Below, piece after piece: positions 6,950 through 16,131 of a DNA stretch of 41,292 nt (its first letter is position 1; every line of letters starts with the position of its first letter). The position numbers were made by a program, and so were the translations under genes. Location: contig JACTMU010000076.1 in NCBI GenBank assembly GCA_014584465.1, positions 1 to 41,292 of the forward strand, given 5' to 3'. Source of the DNA: Pseudomonadota bacterium (GTDB lineage Bacteria > Bdellovibrionota > Bdellovibrionia > Bdellovibrionales > JACTMU01). The notes beneath the pieces are model-generated. The model was not told where the DNA came from and did not search any database. It saw only the letters and a list, made by a program, of their open reading frames with translations.

Positions 6950-8164
6950 ATGATGAAACGAACTTCCTATTTTTTAACTATTTTTTTTCCCGTTCTATAT
7001 TGGCAAGGCATTGCTTTGGCCAATAACTCATGTGGTGAGAAAGGAACTCTTGAACAACGAATCATTTCCTGCAATCACAGGGTCACAACCTCGGTTGGTA
7101 CTGATTGGAGTCTCGTAACCAGAACTCATATTGGAATTCCCATTGTGGGCAGACCTACCGAAAAATCCATGGAAGTGTGGATTGATCATCAATCAAACCT
7201 GGTTTGGAGTGACGCCCTTCATTCAAATGATGGTTCTTGGTATCCCTACCTTAATGTCAGACAAACTATTGCGGAAAACCTATGTGGAGGATTACTACAG
7301 GAGTCTTATGATGCTGACGAACGGCGTCTTGCAGAACTTGCCAGTCTTTCCAAGGGGTTCCTCGGGGGAACTAATGCCTGGAGACTCCCTTCAAAAACCG
7401 ACTATGAGGTTGCTGAATCTCACGGATTATTGGAAATTCTTCCAAGCCTCTTCAATACAGGTGGCCTATGGACCACATCTGTATCCCTAAATCGCGCAGC
7501 CATTTATCTTCCGTATCTCAGTGGTGGAAAGTTTGCTTCCTACGATACAGACGACCACTTTGCTTTTCGCTGTGTTGGCATTCCTAATCGCATCAGAGAG
7601 GTTGAACCCACTCAACCTGCTCCCGTAAAAACGACGTGCGGACTTTCGGGCTCCATTGCAAAGAGAATCAAAGATTGCAATATCTCGATGAAACGTGCTG
7701 GCCGTGGAAGTCATGGAGACACTTACCTCTGGAAGCTTGTGACCCGTGCTCAAGCTATCTATTCCGCGCCTGGCGAGCAACCTCGAATTTACGCTCCTGA
7801 GGTCTGGCTTGATGTTGAAGGGAACACCCTGTGGAGTGCTCCTTTTGAAGGACTTATCTCGTTTTCATATAATTCAAATCATCTTCAAGAGCAATGCGAC
7901 ACTTTAAGAACACTTAATCTTCACAGCTACAATTTGCCAAATGTCCAATGGACGGTCCCAAGCAAAGCACAGCTCGAAAGCGTTCAACCTCGTGGTATGC
8001 AGTTCGTCCCAACCGATATGATTGATGAGTGGTTTTGGTCAAGCACCCTCTATGACGGTGATCATGGGTTTGCCTATGTACTTGGCCTTGGCGGCATCAG
8101 CTACAATTCCGTGATGAACTCTAACAAATTGCGATGCCAAGCTCAGCTTTCGGAAGAACCCTGA
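6950..8164 (+). CDS. Secreted protein with two DUF1566-like domains
   Basis: 404 residues with a signal peptide (MMKRTSYFLTIFFPVLYW, cleavage near ALA-NN at about 25). The mature protein is an internal duplication. Each half begins with C-G-x-x-G-x4-RI-x2-CN (C28-C41 and C230-C243), continues with VWxD-x5-LVWS/TLWS, and ends in a DUF1566 core: WRLPSKTD at 144-151 and WTVPSKAQL at 334-342, followed by LWTTS or FWSST and a closing Cys (FRCVG, LRCQA). DUF1566 is a small C-type-lectin-like module found in secreted bacterial proteins, of unknown ligand. Cysteine spacing suggests disulfides. The start is fixed by the duplicated AAGGAG. The gene is monocistronic and has a MITE in its leader. Confidence 0.7.
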   Translation: MMKRTSYFLTIFFPVLYWQGIALANNSCGEKGTLEQRIISCNHRVTTSVGTDWSLVTRTHIGIPIVGRPTEKSMEVWIDHQSNLVWSDALHSNDGSWYPYLNVRQTIAENLCGGLLQESYDADERRLAELASLSKGFLGGTNAWRLPSKTDYEVAESHGLLEILPSLFNTGGLWTTSVSLNRAAIYLPYLSGGKFASYDTDDHFAFRCVGIPNRIREVEPTQPAPVKTTCGLSGSIAKRIKDCNISMKRAGRGSHGDTYLWKLVTRAQAIYSAPGEQPRIYAPEVWLDVEGNTLWSAPFEGLISFSYNSNHLQEQCDTLRTLNLHSYNLPNVQWTVPSKAQLESVQPRGMQFVPTDMIDEWFWSSTLYDGDHGFAYVLGLGGISYNSVMNSNKLRCQAQLSEEP

Positions 8165-8172
8165 ATCGAGTG

Positions 8173-8192
8173 GAGGGGGTTCCCCCCCGTCC
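8173..8192 (+). terminator. Possible terminator after the DUF1566 gene
   Basis: GGGGG-TT-CCCCC (8175-8186) lies within a slightly longer G/C-rich inverted repeat 9 bp after the stop codon. There is no T-tract, so intrinsic termination is doubtful. Confidence 0.25.
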
Positions 8193-8344
8193 TCTCACAC
8201 CACTCTATGGCTCTCAGCAAAGTTGACCCACTTAGAACTTGTGATCACCATGAATTAAGAAGACCAGGTTGAGAATGGTGAAGGGTTCAGAATGAATCAA
8301 GATTGTGCCGAAATGTTCCATGAAAGAACCGTGATCTCCGGCCT

Positions 8345-10693
8345 TTACGCGCTTTTCTTTGCCGTCGTTTTCTCGTAAAGTTGCTGCGACAAATGTGTAT
8401 TGATCGTCTCGATCAACACCTTCTTTGCGACAGGCTTGGTTAAGTGAGCGGTAACTCCACACTTAAAACTTCGCTCAATATGACTCTTTACCGCATCAGC
8501 TGTGAGAGCTATGATGGCCGTTGGCGGTCGACCCTCCCTTTGTTCGTACTCCCGAATGGCCAAGGTCGCATCGTACCCATTCATAATCGGCATTTGCATG
8601 TCCATCAACACAACGTCAAAGTGGCTTTGTTTGAATCTTTCCAAGGCAGCCATTCCATCCTTAACAACTTCAAGATGAACCTGTTTTGACTTCAGATAGA
8701 CTTTGATCAGATCTATGTTGTCATCGGTATCTTCTACCAGAAGAATGTTGGGAACGACGGTCAAGACCGCTTCTTCCACATTGTAAGCTGGAACGCCATG
8801 TGAAATATGTTCGAACAGTTCAATGATCTTGATTCTCATCAGAGGAATCGCCATAAAGTGGTCGATCCCGATCCGACGAAGAGTCATGTAGTCATGTGAA
8901 TCGAGAGTGTCAAAGTGAACAAATGCAAATATTGAGGAATGCCCAGACTCTTTCATCTCTTGAATGAACGATTTCAGTGTATCCATATCGCAAAATGCAG
9001 TTGAAAAGAGATAAAGTCTCTCAGAAGAGCTCTCCGCCCCGGTTTGGTTGAGCTGACTGGGCTCGGACACCCAAGTAGGAACCAGGTTAAGCTGAGAAAA
9101 AGCCTCAAGAGTAATGCGAGCTTGGATTGGATCGCATTCACACACGAATATATCGGGAGTTCTACCCAAATCCAGTTTGAACTTACTGTTTCGGTCGACC
9201 GCTCTTGCCATCGGCACTACAACATCAAAGCACGTTCCATTGCCAACTCGCGTATGACATGAGATTTTACCTTTCATGATATCCAGAAATTGTTTGACCA
9301 GAAAGAGACCTATGCCAGCCCTTCCATAATAATTTGATTTATCACTAGTTTTGCCCTCTACAGAATCAAACAGAGTTTCAAGATTGGGGCTTGAAATACC
9401 CATGCCCGTGTCAATGACTTGAATCTTTAAGGTCGAACCTAGGTCCTTTGAATAAACCTCATCAACTTGAACTTCAATGAAACCCCTCTCGGTGTACTTG
9501 ATCGCATTTGAAATAAGGTTAAGTAGGATTTGCGAAAGACGTTCCCCATCACCAAGAAAGCGATCTGTGAGCGTTTTGATTCTGACGTAAAAATCAAGCC
9601 CCTTTCGAACAGTCAGAGGGGTGACGTAGTCACAAATCTTTTTTACTTCATATTGGAGGCTGAACTCTTTTACGGCAACATCGAGTTCATTCGCACCAAT
9701 TTTAGCAATATCCAGTAGACCGTTGAGCATGATTCCAAGATTGGTCCCTGATCGATAGATTGATTGGATCATACTTCTCTGTTCGCTTTGCAGCGAATGG
9801 TGTGAAAGAACGTCTGACAAACCCAGAATGACATTGAGAGGTGTTCGCAACTCATGGCTCATCTGGGTCAAGAACCGGCTTTTCATTTTGTTGATACTGT
9901 CTGCAAACTCCTTTGCCTTCAACAAATTACGTTCTGATTCGACTCTCTCAGAAATATCATGAATCTGCAGCAAAACGTGCGACTTCATGTCAAAAGTAAT
10001 TTCAGTGGCTGAGATTTCGGTCTCAAACATTGCCCCTGATTTGTGGCGAAAAGTAAGACCCTCTATTTTTGACCGTTCTGAAGGGACCACACGGTTAAGA
10101 AACAGTTCAAACCGTTCTCTTTCGTGTTGAAAGAATACATTGATGTGAGTTTGCAACAGCTCCTCAGGAGTGAAACCAGAGATTTCACTTGCTCTTGAGT
10201 TTGAATCGACGATCCTCCAATCTGGCGATGAGAGCACAATAATGCTGTCATCGGACATTTCAAAGATCTTTCGAAATTTTTCCTCAGAGTTCTTTTGTTT
10301 TGTGATGTCATGCCGAATGGAAATATAGCGAACGATCTTATTGTTTCTCTGAATCGGATAAATCGTCGTATCGACCCAATAGAAGGATCCGTCTTTAGCC
10401 CGATTCTTGATTTCACCTTTCCAGACCATAGAACTGGAGATCGTTTGCCAAAGGTTTTCCCAAAACCCTTTTGAGTGTTGCCCAGAATTGATCACAGCAT
10501 GAGTTTTGCCAAGAAGCTCTTGCTCTGTGTAACCTGATATTGCACAAAATCGGCTGTTGACCTCGATGATGCATCCCTTTGAATCAGTGATGCCCACAAT
10601 ATCTGAGGCATCGATTGCAGCCCTTAGATCCTGAACATGCGATTCGAGGCCCTCGAGTTGGATTTGAATGTCCTTTGGATCTCTCTCACTCAA
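8345..10693 (-). CDS. Hybrid sensor histidine kinase (PAS-PAS-HisKA-HATPase-pseudoREC-REC)
   Basis: 782 residues, soluble, with no membrane segment, so it probably senses a cytoplasmic or redox cue. An N-terminal coiled stretch precedes PAS1 (about 22-130, with PAC motif VRYISIRHDITKQK) and PAS2 (about 140-250, ending LLQIHDISERVE). The HisKA H-box FLTQMSHELRTPLN carries phospho-acceptor His280. HATPase_c has the N-box LLNLISNAIKY (near 396), DTGMGIS (428-434) and GRAGIGL. Residues 512-632 are receiver-like but lack the phosphorylatable Asp and the usual Lys, so they form a pseudo-receiver. The final REC (648-770) is complete, with Asp698 in VVLMDMQMP and Lys753. The start is TTG with GGGGAG 8 nt upstream. 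No partner regulator is adjacent. Output may pass through a phosphotransfer protein elsewhere. Confidence 0.88.
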   Translation of the reverse strand: MSERDPKDIQIQLEGLESHVQDLRAAIDASDIVGITDSKGCIIEVNSRFCAISGYTEQELLGKTHAVINSGQHSKGFWENLWQTISSSMVWKGEIKNRAKDGSFYWVDTTIYPIQRNNKIVRYISIRHDITKQKNSEEKFRKIFEMSDDSIIVLSSPDWRIVDSNSRASEISGFTPEELLQTHINVFFQHERERFELFLNRVVPSERSKIEGLTFRHKSGAMFETEISATEITFDMKSHVLLQIHDISERVESERNLLKAKEFADSINKMKSRFLTQMSHELRTPLNVILGLSDVLSHHSLQSEQRSMIQSIYRSGTNLGIMLNGLLDIAKIGANELDVAVKEFSLQYEVKKICDYVTPLTVRKGLDFYVRIKTLTDRFLGDGERLSQILLNLISNAIKYTERGFIEVQVDEVYSKDLGSTLKIQVIDTGMGISSPNLETLFDSVEGKTSDKSNYYGRAGIGLFLVKQFLDIMKGKISCHTRVGNGTCFDVVVPMARAVDRNSKFKLDLGRTPDIFVCECDPIQARITLEAFSQLNLVPTWVSEPSQLNQTGAESSSERLYLFSTAFCDMDTLKSFIQEMKESGHSSIFAFVHFDTLDSHDYMTLRRIGIDHFMAIPLMRIKIIELFEHISHGVPAYNVEEAVLTVVPNILLVEDTDDNIDLIKVYLKSKQVHLEVVKDGMAALERFKQSHFDVVLMDMQMPIMNGYDATLAIREYEQREGRPPTAIIALTADAVKSHIERSFKCGVTAHLTKPVAKKVLIETINTHLSQQLYEKTTAKKSA

Positions 10694-11060
10694 AATGATC
10701 GCTCCCCATGCATGTCAAATTGTCCAGCCTCCACAGCCAGAGTAGTGATCCCACCTCACAGAGTTGGGTGTGCAGACTCGAATGTCTTACTGGATCGGTA
10801 CCAAGGAGGTCTAACTTGATTGTTGTATGAAAATCTTTGAAATTGGGCTGGATCTCTGCGCCTTCAGGGACAAACCCAACCGGACCGATCAGGACTTAGG
10901 GCCGGGTCGTAGCCATAACGCTAATGGTCTGTCCTCATCCATGCAAGCAGAAAGCCCATAAAAAATTGGCTGAGGTGTCTCCCCAGTGATGCGGTGAGAT
11001 CTATTTTTGCGAGTACTTCGGATCTGGTGGCAGTTTTTTTCACTTCCGGGCTCAAAGCCC
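10694..11060. other. Non-coding spacer upstream of the histidine kinase
   Basis: 367 bp between the transglutaminase stop and the kinase start, both on the minus strand. It should contain the kinase promoter and the end of the selD operon transcript. A GGGCT-TTG-AGCCC inverted repeat lies near 11050 but has no T-tract in the transcribed direction. Short ORFs here lack ribosome sites. Nothing more can be supported. Confidence 0.4.
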
Positions 11061-12053
11061 TCACAGCGTAGTGTATGAGAACTTGGTGGTGAGCTCCTCA
11101 TAGGGGCGGGCATCGACTTCAGCGTAGGGGTAGATAAAGTAGTTTAGAGGAGCACCTGACTGCGGAGGCTCCAGAGTGAGATCTCTCCCCGTGGTGAAGT
11201 GAACACGATTGGGTGGAAGGGTCCCAAAGTACTTCCGTGGCTCACCCGATTTTTTGGACTCACTGGCATCGACAGGGATCCAACCACGCTCTTGATCAAA
11301 GATACGCGCCCAACAGTGATAGCCTGGGATCTCGCCGGACGACGCCTCGCCAATGAGAAGCCCAATTTCAAACCTTCCTGGAATCTTTTGACTCCTTACA
11401 AGTCCGATCAACAGTGAGTGAAAGTCGGTGCAGTTTCCACGCTTGTTTGTGCAGGCCCAAATGGCATCGCCTCGTCCCCATCCTGTCCCCGTTTTGTCAT
11501 ACCTCATCGTACGCACCACATAATCATAAAGTGCATCGATCTTAGCGCTTTCAGAAAGTCCTTTGCTCTCTTGATCTGAGATCTTGCGAATCAAACCATC
11601 AAGTGGCGTCTGAACTTCAGCTTTAAGATAGTTGATTGGGTTCCAAGAGAGCTCCTTTGAGCCAAAGCGTTGGGTCAAAGAAGTTGTTCGTTCGAGCTTG
11701 TAGGTCGCCCTGAGCACGATAGGAAAGGTCACAGACGCATCAAGTTCAAGAAAGATCATTCGGTTGGAGTAGCGAGGCTCCTGCGTCAGACGATAGGCGA
11801 CCGGAGAATCAATCTGGGTCCCTAGGAGCTTCTGATCCACCTCTTCATTTGGTCGAGGGATCCACACACGCACCTTCTCAAAAGCCTGTTTCGGCCTTTC
11901 CAATGTGACCGTATAGGTGAGGCTCACGGTCTTACGAAGATTCTCTGGGTGGGGCGCTGCCTTGAGCGTGAGGGAAGTTAAAAGAAAAATCAAAGTAACC
12001 ACACATTCGTACTTAATAAAATTGCGATCTTTCCACGAAACACCCGAACTCAT
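11061..12053 (-). CDS. Secreted transglutaminase-like protein
   Basis: 330 residues. The N-terminus carries a late signal peptide or anchor (ECVVTLIFLLTSLTLKA, about 16-32). A beta-rich domain (40-150) precedes a transglutaminase/protease-like core with the Cys-His-Asp triad at C208 (GNCTDFH), H246 (GYHCW) and D262 (VDASE). This fold is shared by bacterial transglutaminase-like cysteine peptidases acting in the periplasm. Substrate is unknown, with crosslinking, deamidation and proteolysis all possible. The ATG overlaps the selU stop by 4 bp (ATGA), with AAGGAGG just upstream inside selU, so translation is coupled to the selenium genes although no functional link is obvious. It is the last gene of the selD-selU unit. 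Confidence 0.8.
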   Translation of the reverse strand: MSSGVSWKDRNFIKYECVVTLIFLLTSLTLKAAPHPENLRKTVSLTYTVTLERPKQAFEKVRVWIPRPNEEVDQKLLGTQIDSPVAYRLTQEPRYSNRMIFLELDASVTFPIVLRATYKLERTTSLTQRFGSKELSWNPINYLKAEVQTPLDGLIRKISDQESKGLSESAKIDALYDYVVRTMRYDKTGTGWGRGDAIWACTNKRGNCTDFHSLLIGLVRSQKIPGRFEIGLLIGEASSGEIPGYHCWARIFDQERGWIPVDASESKKSGEPRKYFGTLPPNRVHFTTGRDLTLEPPQSGAPLNYFIYPYAEVDARPYEELTTKFSYTTL

Positions 12054-13204
12054 ACAACCTCCTTAGGTTTCCTTATTTCAGAAACAGGATCTGAATATTC
12101 TTCGCCGCTCACAAGAAACTCCAACACAGCCGAAGCATTCCCACGAAAAATGGTTCGAGCTTCATTGCGTTTCTGACTTCGATCATAGAGAGGATCGTAA
12201 TAGTGATGAAGAAGATAGGTGATCCACTCATCATGCCCGCTGAGGTCTTGATCCTCACGATGTTTTTGAAAAGCCAACCGCAAAAGCTCCGAGGCCTCCA
12301 GATACCGCTTACCACCGAGCCTCGGGGAAATTCGTTGGAGTGCGGATGCAAATTGAGCCTCAAGGTCTGTAAGACTCTGATTCCTACTCGAAAGTTGCTC
12401 GACAATGTACTCATCGCGGATCCACAAGACCCGTTCTTCGAGGGACGCCTCAAGGACCACCATGGGAGCGATCTTCATCTGATCAAAGAGAGGATCTGGA
12501 ACCTTAAGATTTCCAATCATTCGACTCTCATTTTCTAAAAGGACCCGTTCACCCTCATCACAAAAGAGAAGCTCCCGTGAAATTTCGTTTTCAAAGGAGA
12601 TCTGAGTGGGCTGCGTTCCACGGCCTCCAAAGGCTGATCCACGATGATTGGCCAATCCCTCGAGATCCAAACAGCTCCTCTTTTGATTTAAGCTTTGATT
12701 TAAGAGAAATCTCGTCTTTCCCACCCCGGTTCGACCCGATAGGATCAACCATTGAATGCTCTTGGATTTGTGCACGAGATGTTCCATCAGCCTGTTTCGT
12801 AATCCCTTGTACCCTCCTGGCAACGTCTCAACTGGATGACCTGCCTCTCTGATCCACTGTGCTGCAATTTGCGAACGAAGCCCTCCTCGAAAACAAAAGA
12901 GACGACTTTGCCGATGGAGTTTCAAATGGGCGATCCAGTTTGCAACCCTCTCCTCTTTGATTTCACCTTGAACAAGCTCAAATCCCAACGCGAGCGCGGC
13001 GTCGCGCCCCAACTCCTTGTAAGTTGTTCCAACTCGAGCTCGCTCTTCATCGTTGAGGATGGGCAGGTTCAATGATCCCGGTATACACCCCTTTTGAAAT
13101 TCACAAGGAGCGCGAACATCAATCATTGGAGTTGCCTCCGAAAAGAGACTTTTGAGATCCGAAAGATTGGAATCCTTGGAATCAGTCGATGACCAGGTCG
13201 ACAT
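12050..13204 (-). CDS. selU: tRNA 2-selenouridine synthase (SelU/MnmH)
   Basis: 384 residues from the ATG at 13204, chosen because AGGAGAG precedes it. An ATG eight codons upstream (13228) has no site. The enzyme replaces sulfur of 2-thiouridine at the wobble position of some tRNAs with selenium from selenophosphate, through a geranylated intermediate. The N-terminal rhodanese domain carries the catalytic Cys104 in CFRGGLRSQ. The C-terminal P-loop domain has GRTGVGKT at 157-164, followed by DLEGLANHRGSAFG, a motif typical of the family. Length is near the family norm (about 360-390). It overlaps selD by 23 bp and the transglutaminase gene by 4 bp. Pairing with selD, its substrate source, strongly supports the assignment. 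Confidence 0.93.
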   Translation of the reverse strand: MSTWSSTDSKDSNLSDLKSLFSEATPMIDVRAPCEFQKGCIPGSLNLPILNDEERARVGTTYKELGRDAALALGFELVQGEIKEERVANWIAHLKLHRQSRLFCFRGGLRSQIAAQWIREAGHPVETLPGGYKGLRNRLMEHLVHKSKSIQWLILSGRTGVGKTRFLLNQSLNQKRSCLDLEGLANHRGSAFGGRGTQPTQISFENEISRELLFCDEGERVLLENESRMIGNLKVPDPLFDQMKIAPMVVLEASLEERVLWIRDEYIVEQLSSRNQSLTDLEAQFASALQRISPRLGGKRYLEASELLRLAFQKHREDQDLSGHDEWITYLLHHYYDPLYDRSQKRNEARTIFRGNASAVLEFLVSGEEYSDPVSEIRKPKEVV

Positions 13205-14216
13205 GGGATCTCTCCTGAACTTCACCAATCATGGTGCTCTTTAAAAAACGTTTTCGTACAGAATCTAAAATGGACGACGCCCTTTGGGAATCGACACTGA
13301 GAAGAAGTCCACCACTGGTTTGTGGATCATGAAGAACCAACTCACGATCCCTACCATCACACTTCCACTCCATACTCCCTCGTGTGTAATCTTGGTTGCT
13401 TTTGTGAGCGCGCGTGAGGTTTCCTCTTTGCAAAGAATCCATCGTCCTTTCAAAGAGGGGCAGACTCTCCAAATGGAGGTTGAAAGTCTTTTCAGAGGCG
13501 TGGGCCATCTGCATCGAATGGCCTGAAAGCCCAAACCCTGTGATGTCCGTGGCGCTGTGAATGGCCTCAAGATCTTGATCTGAAAGATCTTCGATGATGT
13601 TGTTGAGTTGAGACATGGAATCTAAGGCCTCTTGGATGTCCGACTCACAATACTCGGAACGCTTTAGGCCCGCCGTAAGGGTGCCTGTTCCTAAAGCCTT
13701 CGTCAAAATCAGAACATCCCCCACTTGAGCTTTCGAATTGACCCACGCCCGCTTGGGATCTACAAACCCCGTCACTGAAAAACCAAATTTCAGAGTCTCG
13801 TCATCGATTGAATGGCCTCCCACGAGACTTGCGCGCGCCTCACGGATCACCTCCATTGCACCTTGAAAAAGTTCCGCCATGATGAGAGGATCAAGGTCTG
13901 TCGTGGGAAAGGCAAGAATGGCCATACAAGTTGCTGGCCTGCCTCCCATCGCATAGACATCGCTTAAGGAGTTTGCGGCTGCCACTTTACCGAAGGTCCT
14001 AGGATCATCTACGATGGGAGTAAAGAAATCGAGAGTTTGAACCATGGCGAGGTCTGACGATACACGATAAAGAGCCGCATCATCAAAGTCCTTTCCATCG
14101 ACCAAGACATTAGGGTCTTCTGATGAAAAGGAGACTTGCGACAATACCTCTTTCAGAAGCGCTGCTGGCACCTTTGCCGCACAGCCACCCTTTTTAACTG
14201 TTTGAGTCAACCTCAT
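13182..14216 (-). CDS. selD: Selenide, water dikinase (selenophosphate synthase)
   Basis: 344 residues, the usual length. It makes selenophosphate from selenide and ATP. The catalytic region near the N-terminus is KKGGCAAKVP, with Cys12 (codon TGT, so not selenocysteine) and Lys15. The metal/ATP-binding segments are visible: DGKDFDDAALY, QTLDFFTPIVDDPRTFG, AAANSLSDVYAMGGRP and VGGHSIDD. The AIRS C-terminal domain shows ATDITGFGLSGH and DPQTSGGLL. It is the first gene of the selD-selU-transglutaminase unit on the minus strand. With SelU present, at least one use of selenophosphate is tRNA modification. No selA, selB or selC is visible in the window, so selenocysteine use cannot be judged. Confidence 0.95.
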   Translation of the reverse strand: MRLTQTVKKGGCAAKVPAALLKEVLSQVSFSSEDPNVLVDGKDFDDAALYRVSSDLAMVQTLDFFTPIVDDPRTFGKVAAANSLSDVYAMGGRPATCMAILAFPTTDLDPLIMAELFQGAMEVIREARASLVGGHSIDDETLKFGFSVTGFVDPKRAWVNSKAQVGDVLILTKALGTGTLTAGLKRSEYCESDIQEALDSMSQLNNIIEDLSDQDLEAIHSATDITGFGLSGHSMQMAHASEKTFNLHLESLPLFERTMDSLQRGNLTRAHKSNQDYTRGSMEWKCDGRDRELVLHDPQTSGGLLLSVDSQRASSILDSVRKRFLKSTMIGEVQERSHVDLVID

Positions 14217-14478
14217 TGCCTCTCTCCCTTTTTCATTTGCCCCCTTGGTCGGCTCGTTTCATCAGGGTCTTCGCCACAAACCCCGATCTGTGAATAGAAA
14301 TGGGGGCTACAAATAGATCCGATCCTCTTGTCGTACCTCAGGAGATCTCTCGGTTGCAATGAGAATTGAGATGGGTTTTGAATTTCCATTGGCAACACCC
14401 ACAGCTTGAGTTAATTTAGGCCATCCGAAACGCACCACGGTTCATTCAAGAATCACCGTCCTATGAGGGGGTAAAAAT

Positions 14479-15207
14479 ATGAAACTTTCTAGATACACCT
14501 GGCCACAGATTGAGGAATACTTGAAGTCAAAACAGACCGTTCTTCTACCCATTGGTTCTGTGGAACAGCATGGCCCCACTGGACTTGTCGGCACCGATTT
14601 CTTAACCGCAACCACCATCGCGCAAAGGGTTGGGATCAAAGAGGAGATCATGGTGGCACCTCCGCTTTGCTACGGAATGTCGGCCCACCACATGGGGTTT
14701 TGTGGAACCATCACCCTTTCTCCTCAAACTTTGATCCATGTTGTGTGCGATGTGGTTCAAAGTCTCTCTCAGCATGGCTTTAAGGAGTTCTATTTCATCA
14801 ATGGACATGGAGGAAACATTGCGACGATTTCAGCGGCGTTTTGTGAGTTGAAACAAAAGGAGAATGATCTTAAACTCCATCTCATCAGCTGGTTCCTTTT
14901 GGATGAAGTCCTCAAATACCAAGATCTCCACTTTAAAGATGAAAATGGACACCATGCAACTCCGGGCGAAGTCTCTGTGACCATGCACACCTACCCCGAG
15001 GCCTTTGAAAGGCAAACTCTGCCTCGAGAGCTCCCTCTTGCCAAGAAAGAGAGAACCCACTGGCCCCTTTCACCTCAAGAGTTTCGAAAAACCTATCCTG
15101 ATGGACGAATGGGATCCAATCCACTTCTTGCAACGGCCGACCATGGGAGAGCCCTTATTGAAATTGCATCCGATGCGATCTCTGGGCAAATTCATGCCTC
15201 CAGGTAG
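14479..15207 (+). CDS. Creatininase-family metal-dependent amidohydrolase
   Basis: 242 residues. The family motif GSVEQHGPTGLVGTD (26-40) gives metal ligands E29, H31 and D40. INGHGGN (108-113) and HHATPGEVS (E164) supply the rest of the binuclear metal site. Length fits creatininase, MftE-like peptidase and riboflavin-biosynthesis ArfB-type members. Context does not say which reaction it performs, and true creatininase is unlikely without a creatine pathway nearby. The ATG has GAGGGGG 7 nt upstream. It is divergent from selD and converges on the membrane gene that follows, so it is probably transcribed alone. Confidence 0.85.
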   Translation: MKLSRYTWPQIEEYLKSKQTVLLPIGSVEQHGPTGLVGTDFLTATTIAQRVGIKEEIMVAPPLCYGMSAHHMGFCGTITLSPQTLIHVVCDVVQSLSQHGFKEFYFINGHGGNIATISAAFCELKQKENDLKLHLISWFLLDEVLKYQDLHFKDENGHHATPGEVSVTMHTYPEAFERQTLPRELPLAKKERTHWPLSPQEFRKTYPDGRMGSNPLLATADHGRALIEIASDAISGQIHASR

Positions 15208-15215
15208 GAATTGAC

Positions 15216-15953
15216 CTAGGCATTCTGAGTGGTCAGGCTTGCCCCAGCAGGAGTGTAGAGGGGTCGCTTTCGGATGTTGTAGTAGTAACCAACCCAAATG
15301 AGCGACAACCCTACCAGTTCCGCTGGGTAGAGGAGCTCCGTATGGTTGAATCGACTGGCAATGCCGCCAAGGCCCGGTAAAATGGCACCAACGGCAATAA
15401 AGAGATTGCCAACGAATCGATCTCGGGCCACCAAACTCTTGGCCTTACCAAATCGCCAAGCCGAAAGAAAGGCTCCGCCGATCAAAAAGATGACCGCATA
15501 GAGATTGATCACCGGGCTGAAAAGACGAACCCACTGCCAGGTGAGGACCTTCCCGCTGGGGAGGTGCGGATCGACGAGACTCAACTCGACTGGGCTCAAC
15601 GAAACACACACCGTGCCCAAAACAAAGCTTACGATAAAACCCCAGGTCAACCACTTGGCGGTCTTAGGCTTAAGGAGGAGCCACACCGTTCCTTGCGCCA
15701 GCGGAGCACCACCCAACAGTGCACCCACAATGTACCAAAACTTAAAGATCGTCTCATTCCATCCAAGAAGTGTGATCCAACTCTCAGCAAAGGTTCCTAA
15801 ACCAAAGCAAAAGATCCCAATACTCCACCACAGAAGATGGTACCCCTCTCCCTTTTGCCGAAACCTCTTTAGAACTGCTTGGAAAAAAAAAATGGAAATA
15901 ATTGTGGTAAGAATAGGCAGATAGTGTAAGTAGCTTCCGTTGATTCCTGTCAA
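15216..15953 (-). CDS. Seven-helix integral membrane protein of unknown function
   Basis: About 245 residues with seven hydrophobic segments, beginning YLPILTTIISIFFFQAVL and ending LVGLSLIWVGYYY. The preferred start is TTG at 15953, which has GGAGGG 6 nt upstream. An ATG at 16013 would add 20 polar residues without a better site. Aromatic and glycine-rich helices and few charges inside the membrane are seen, but no catalytic or transport motif. I do not recognise the family. It converges with the creatininase gene, with only 8 bp between the stops, and is divergent from the secreted protein gene at 16132. Confidence 0.65.
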   Translation of the reverse strand: MTGINGSYLHYLPILTTIISIFFFQAVLKRFRQKGEGYHLLWWSIGIFCFGLGTFAESWITLLGWNETIFKFWYIVGALLGGAPLAQGTVWLLLKPKTAKWLTWGFIVSFVLGTVCVSLSPVELSLVDPHLPSGKVLTWQWVRLFSPVINLYAVIFLIGGAFLSAWRFGKAKSLVARDRFVGNLFIAVGAILPGLGGIASRFNHTELLYPAELVGLSLIWVGYYYNIRKRPLYTPAGASLTTQNA

Positions 15954-16131
15954 ATCAAAACCCTCCTCTTTACGTTGATCCTGGCCTCCGTCAGGCCACC
16001 ATGGATCGCCCACGATGGCAATGAAAAGGCTTCGTAGGTCCCCGTGTTGAACTTTTAGCCGACTCTTGAAGAAATCACAATCCCCTGGAATTCCGTCGAT
16101 TCATCATGTCGCATTGTGTATATATGTCCCT

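Noticed and set aside
10748-11113. Short frames in the spacer upstream of the kinase
   Set aside because: No ribosome site at usable spacing and no protein-like pattern. One overlaps the transglutaminase gene out of frame.
14171-14190. Selenocysteine in SelD
   Set aside because: The catalytic residue is encoded by TGT (Cys). The frame has no internal TGA.
14213-14398. 61-codon frame overlapping the selD start
   Set aside because: Its composition is not protein-like, it has no ribosome site and no recognisable domain. It is probably the selD leader.
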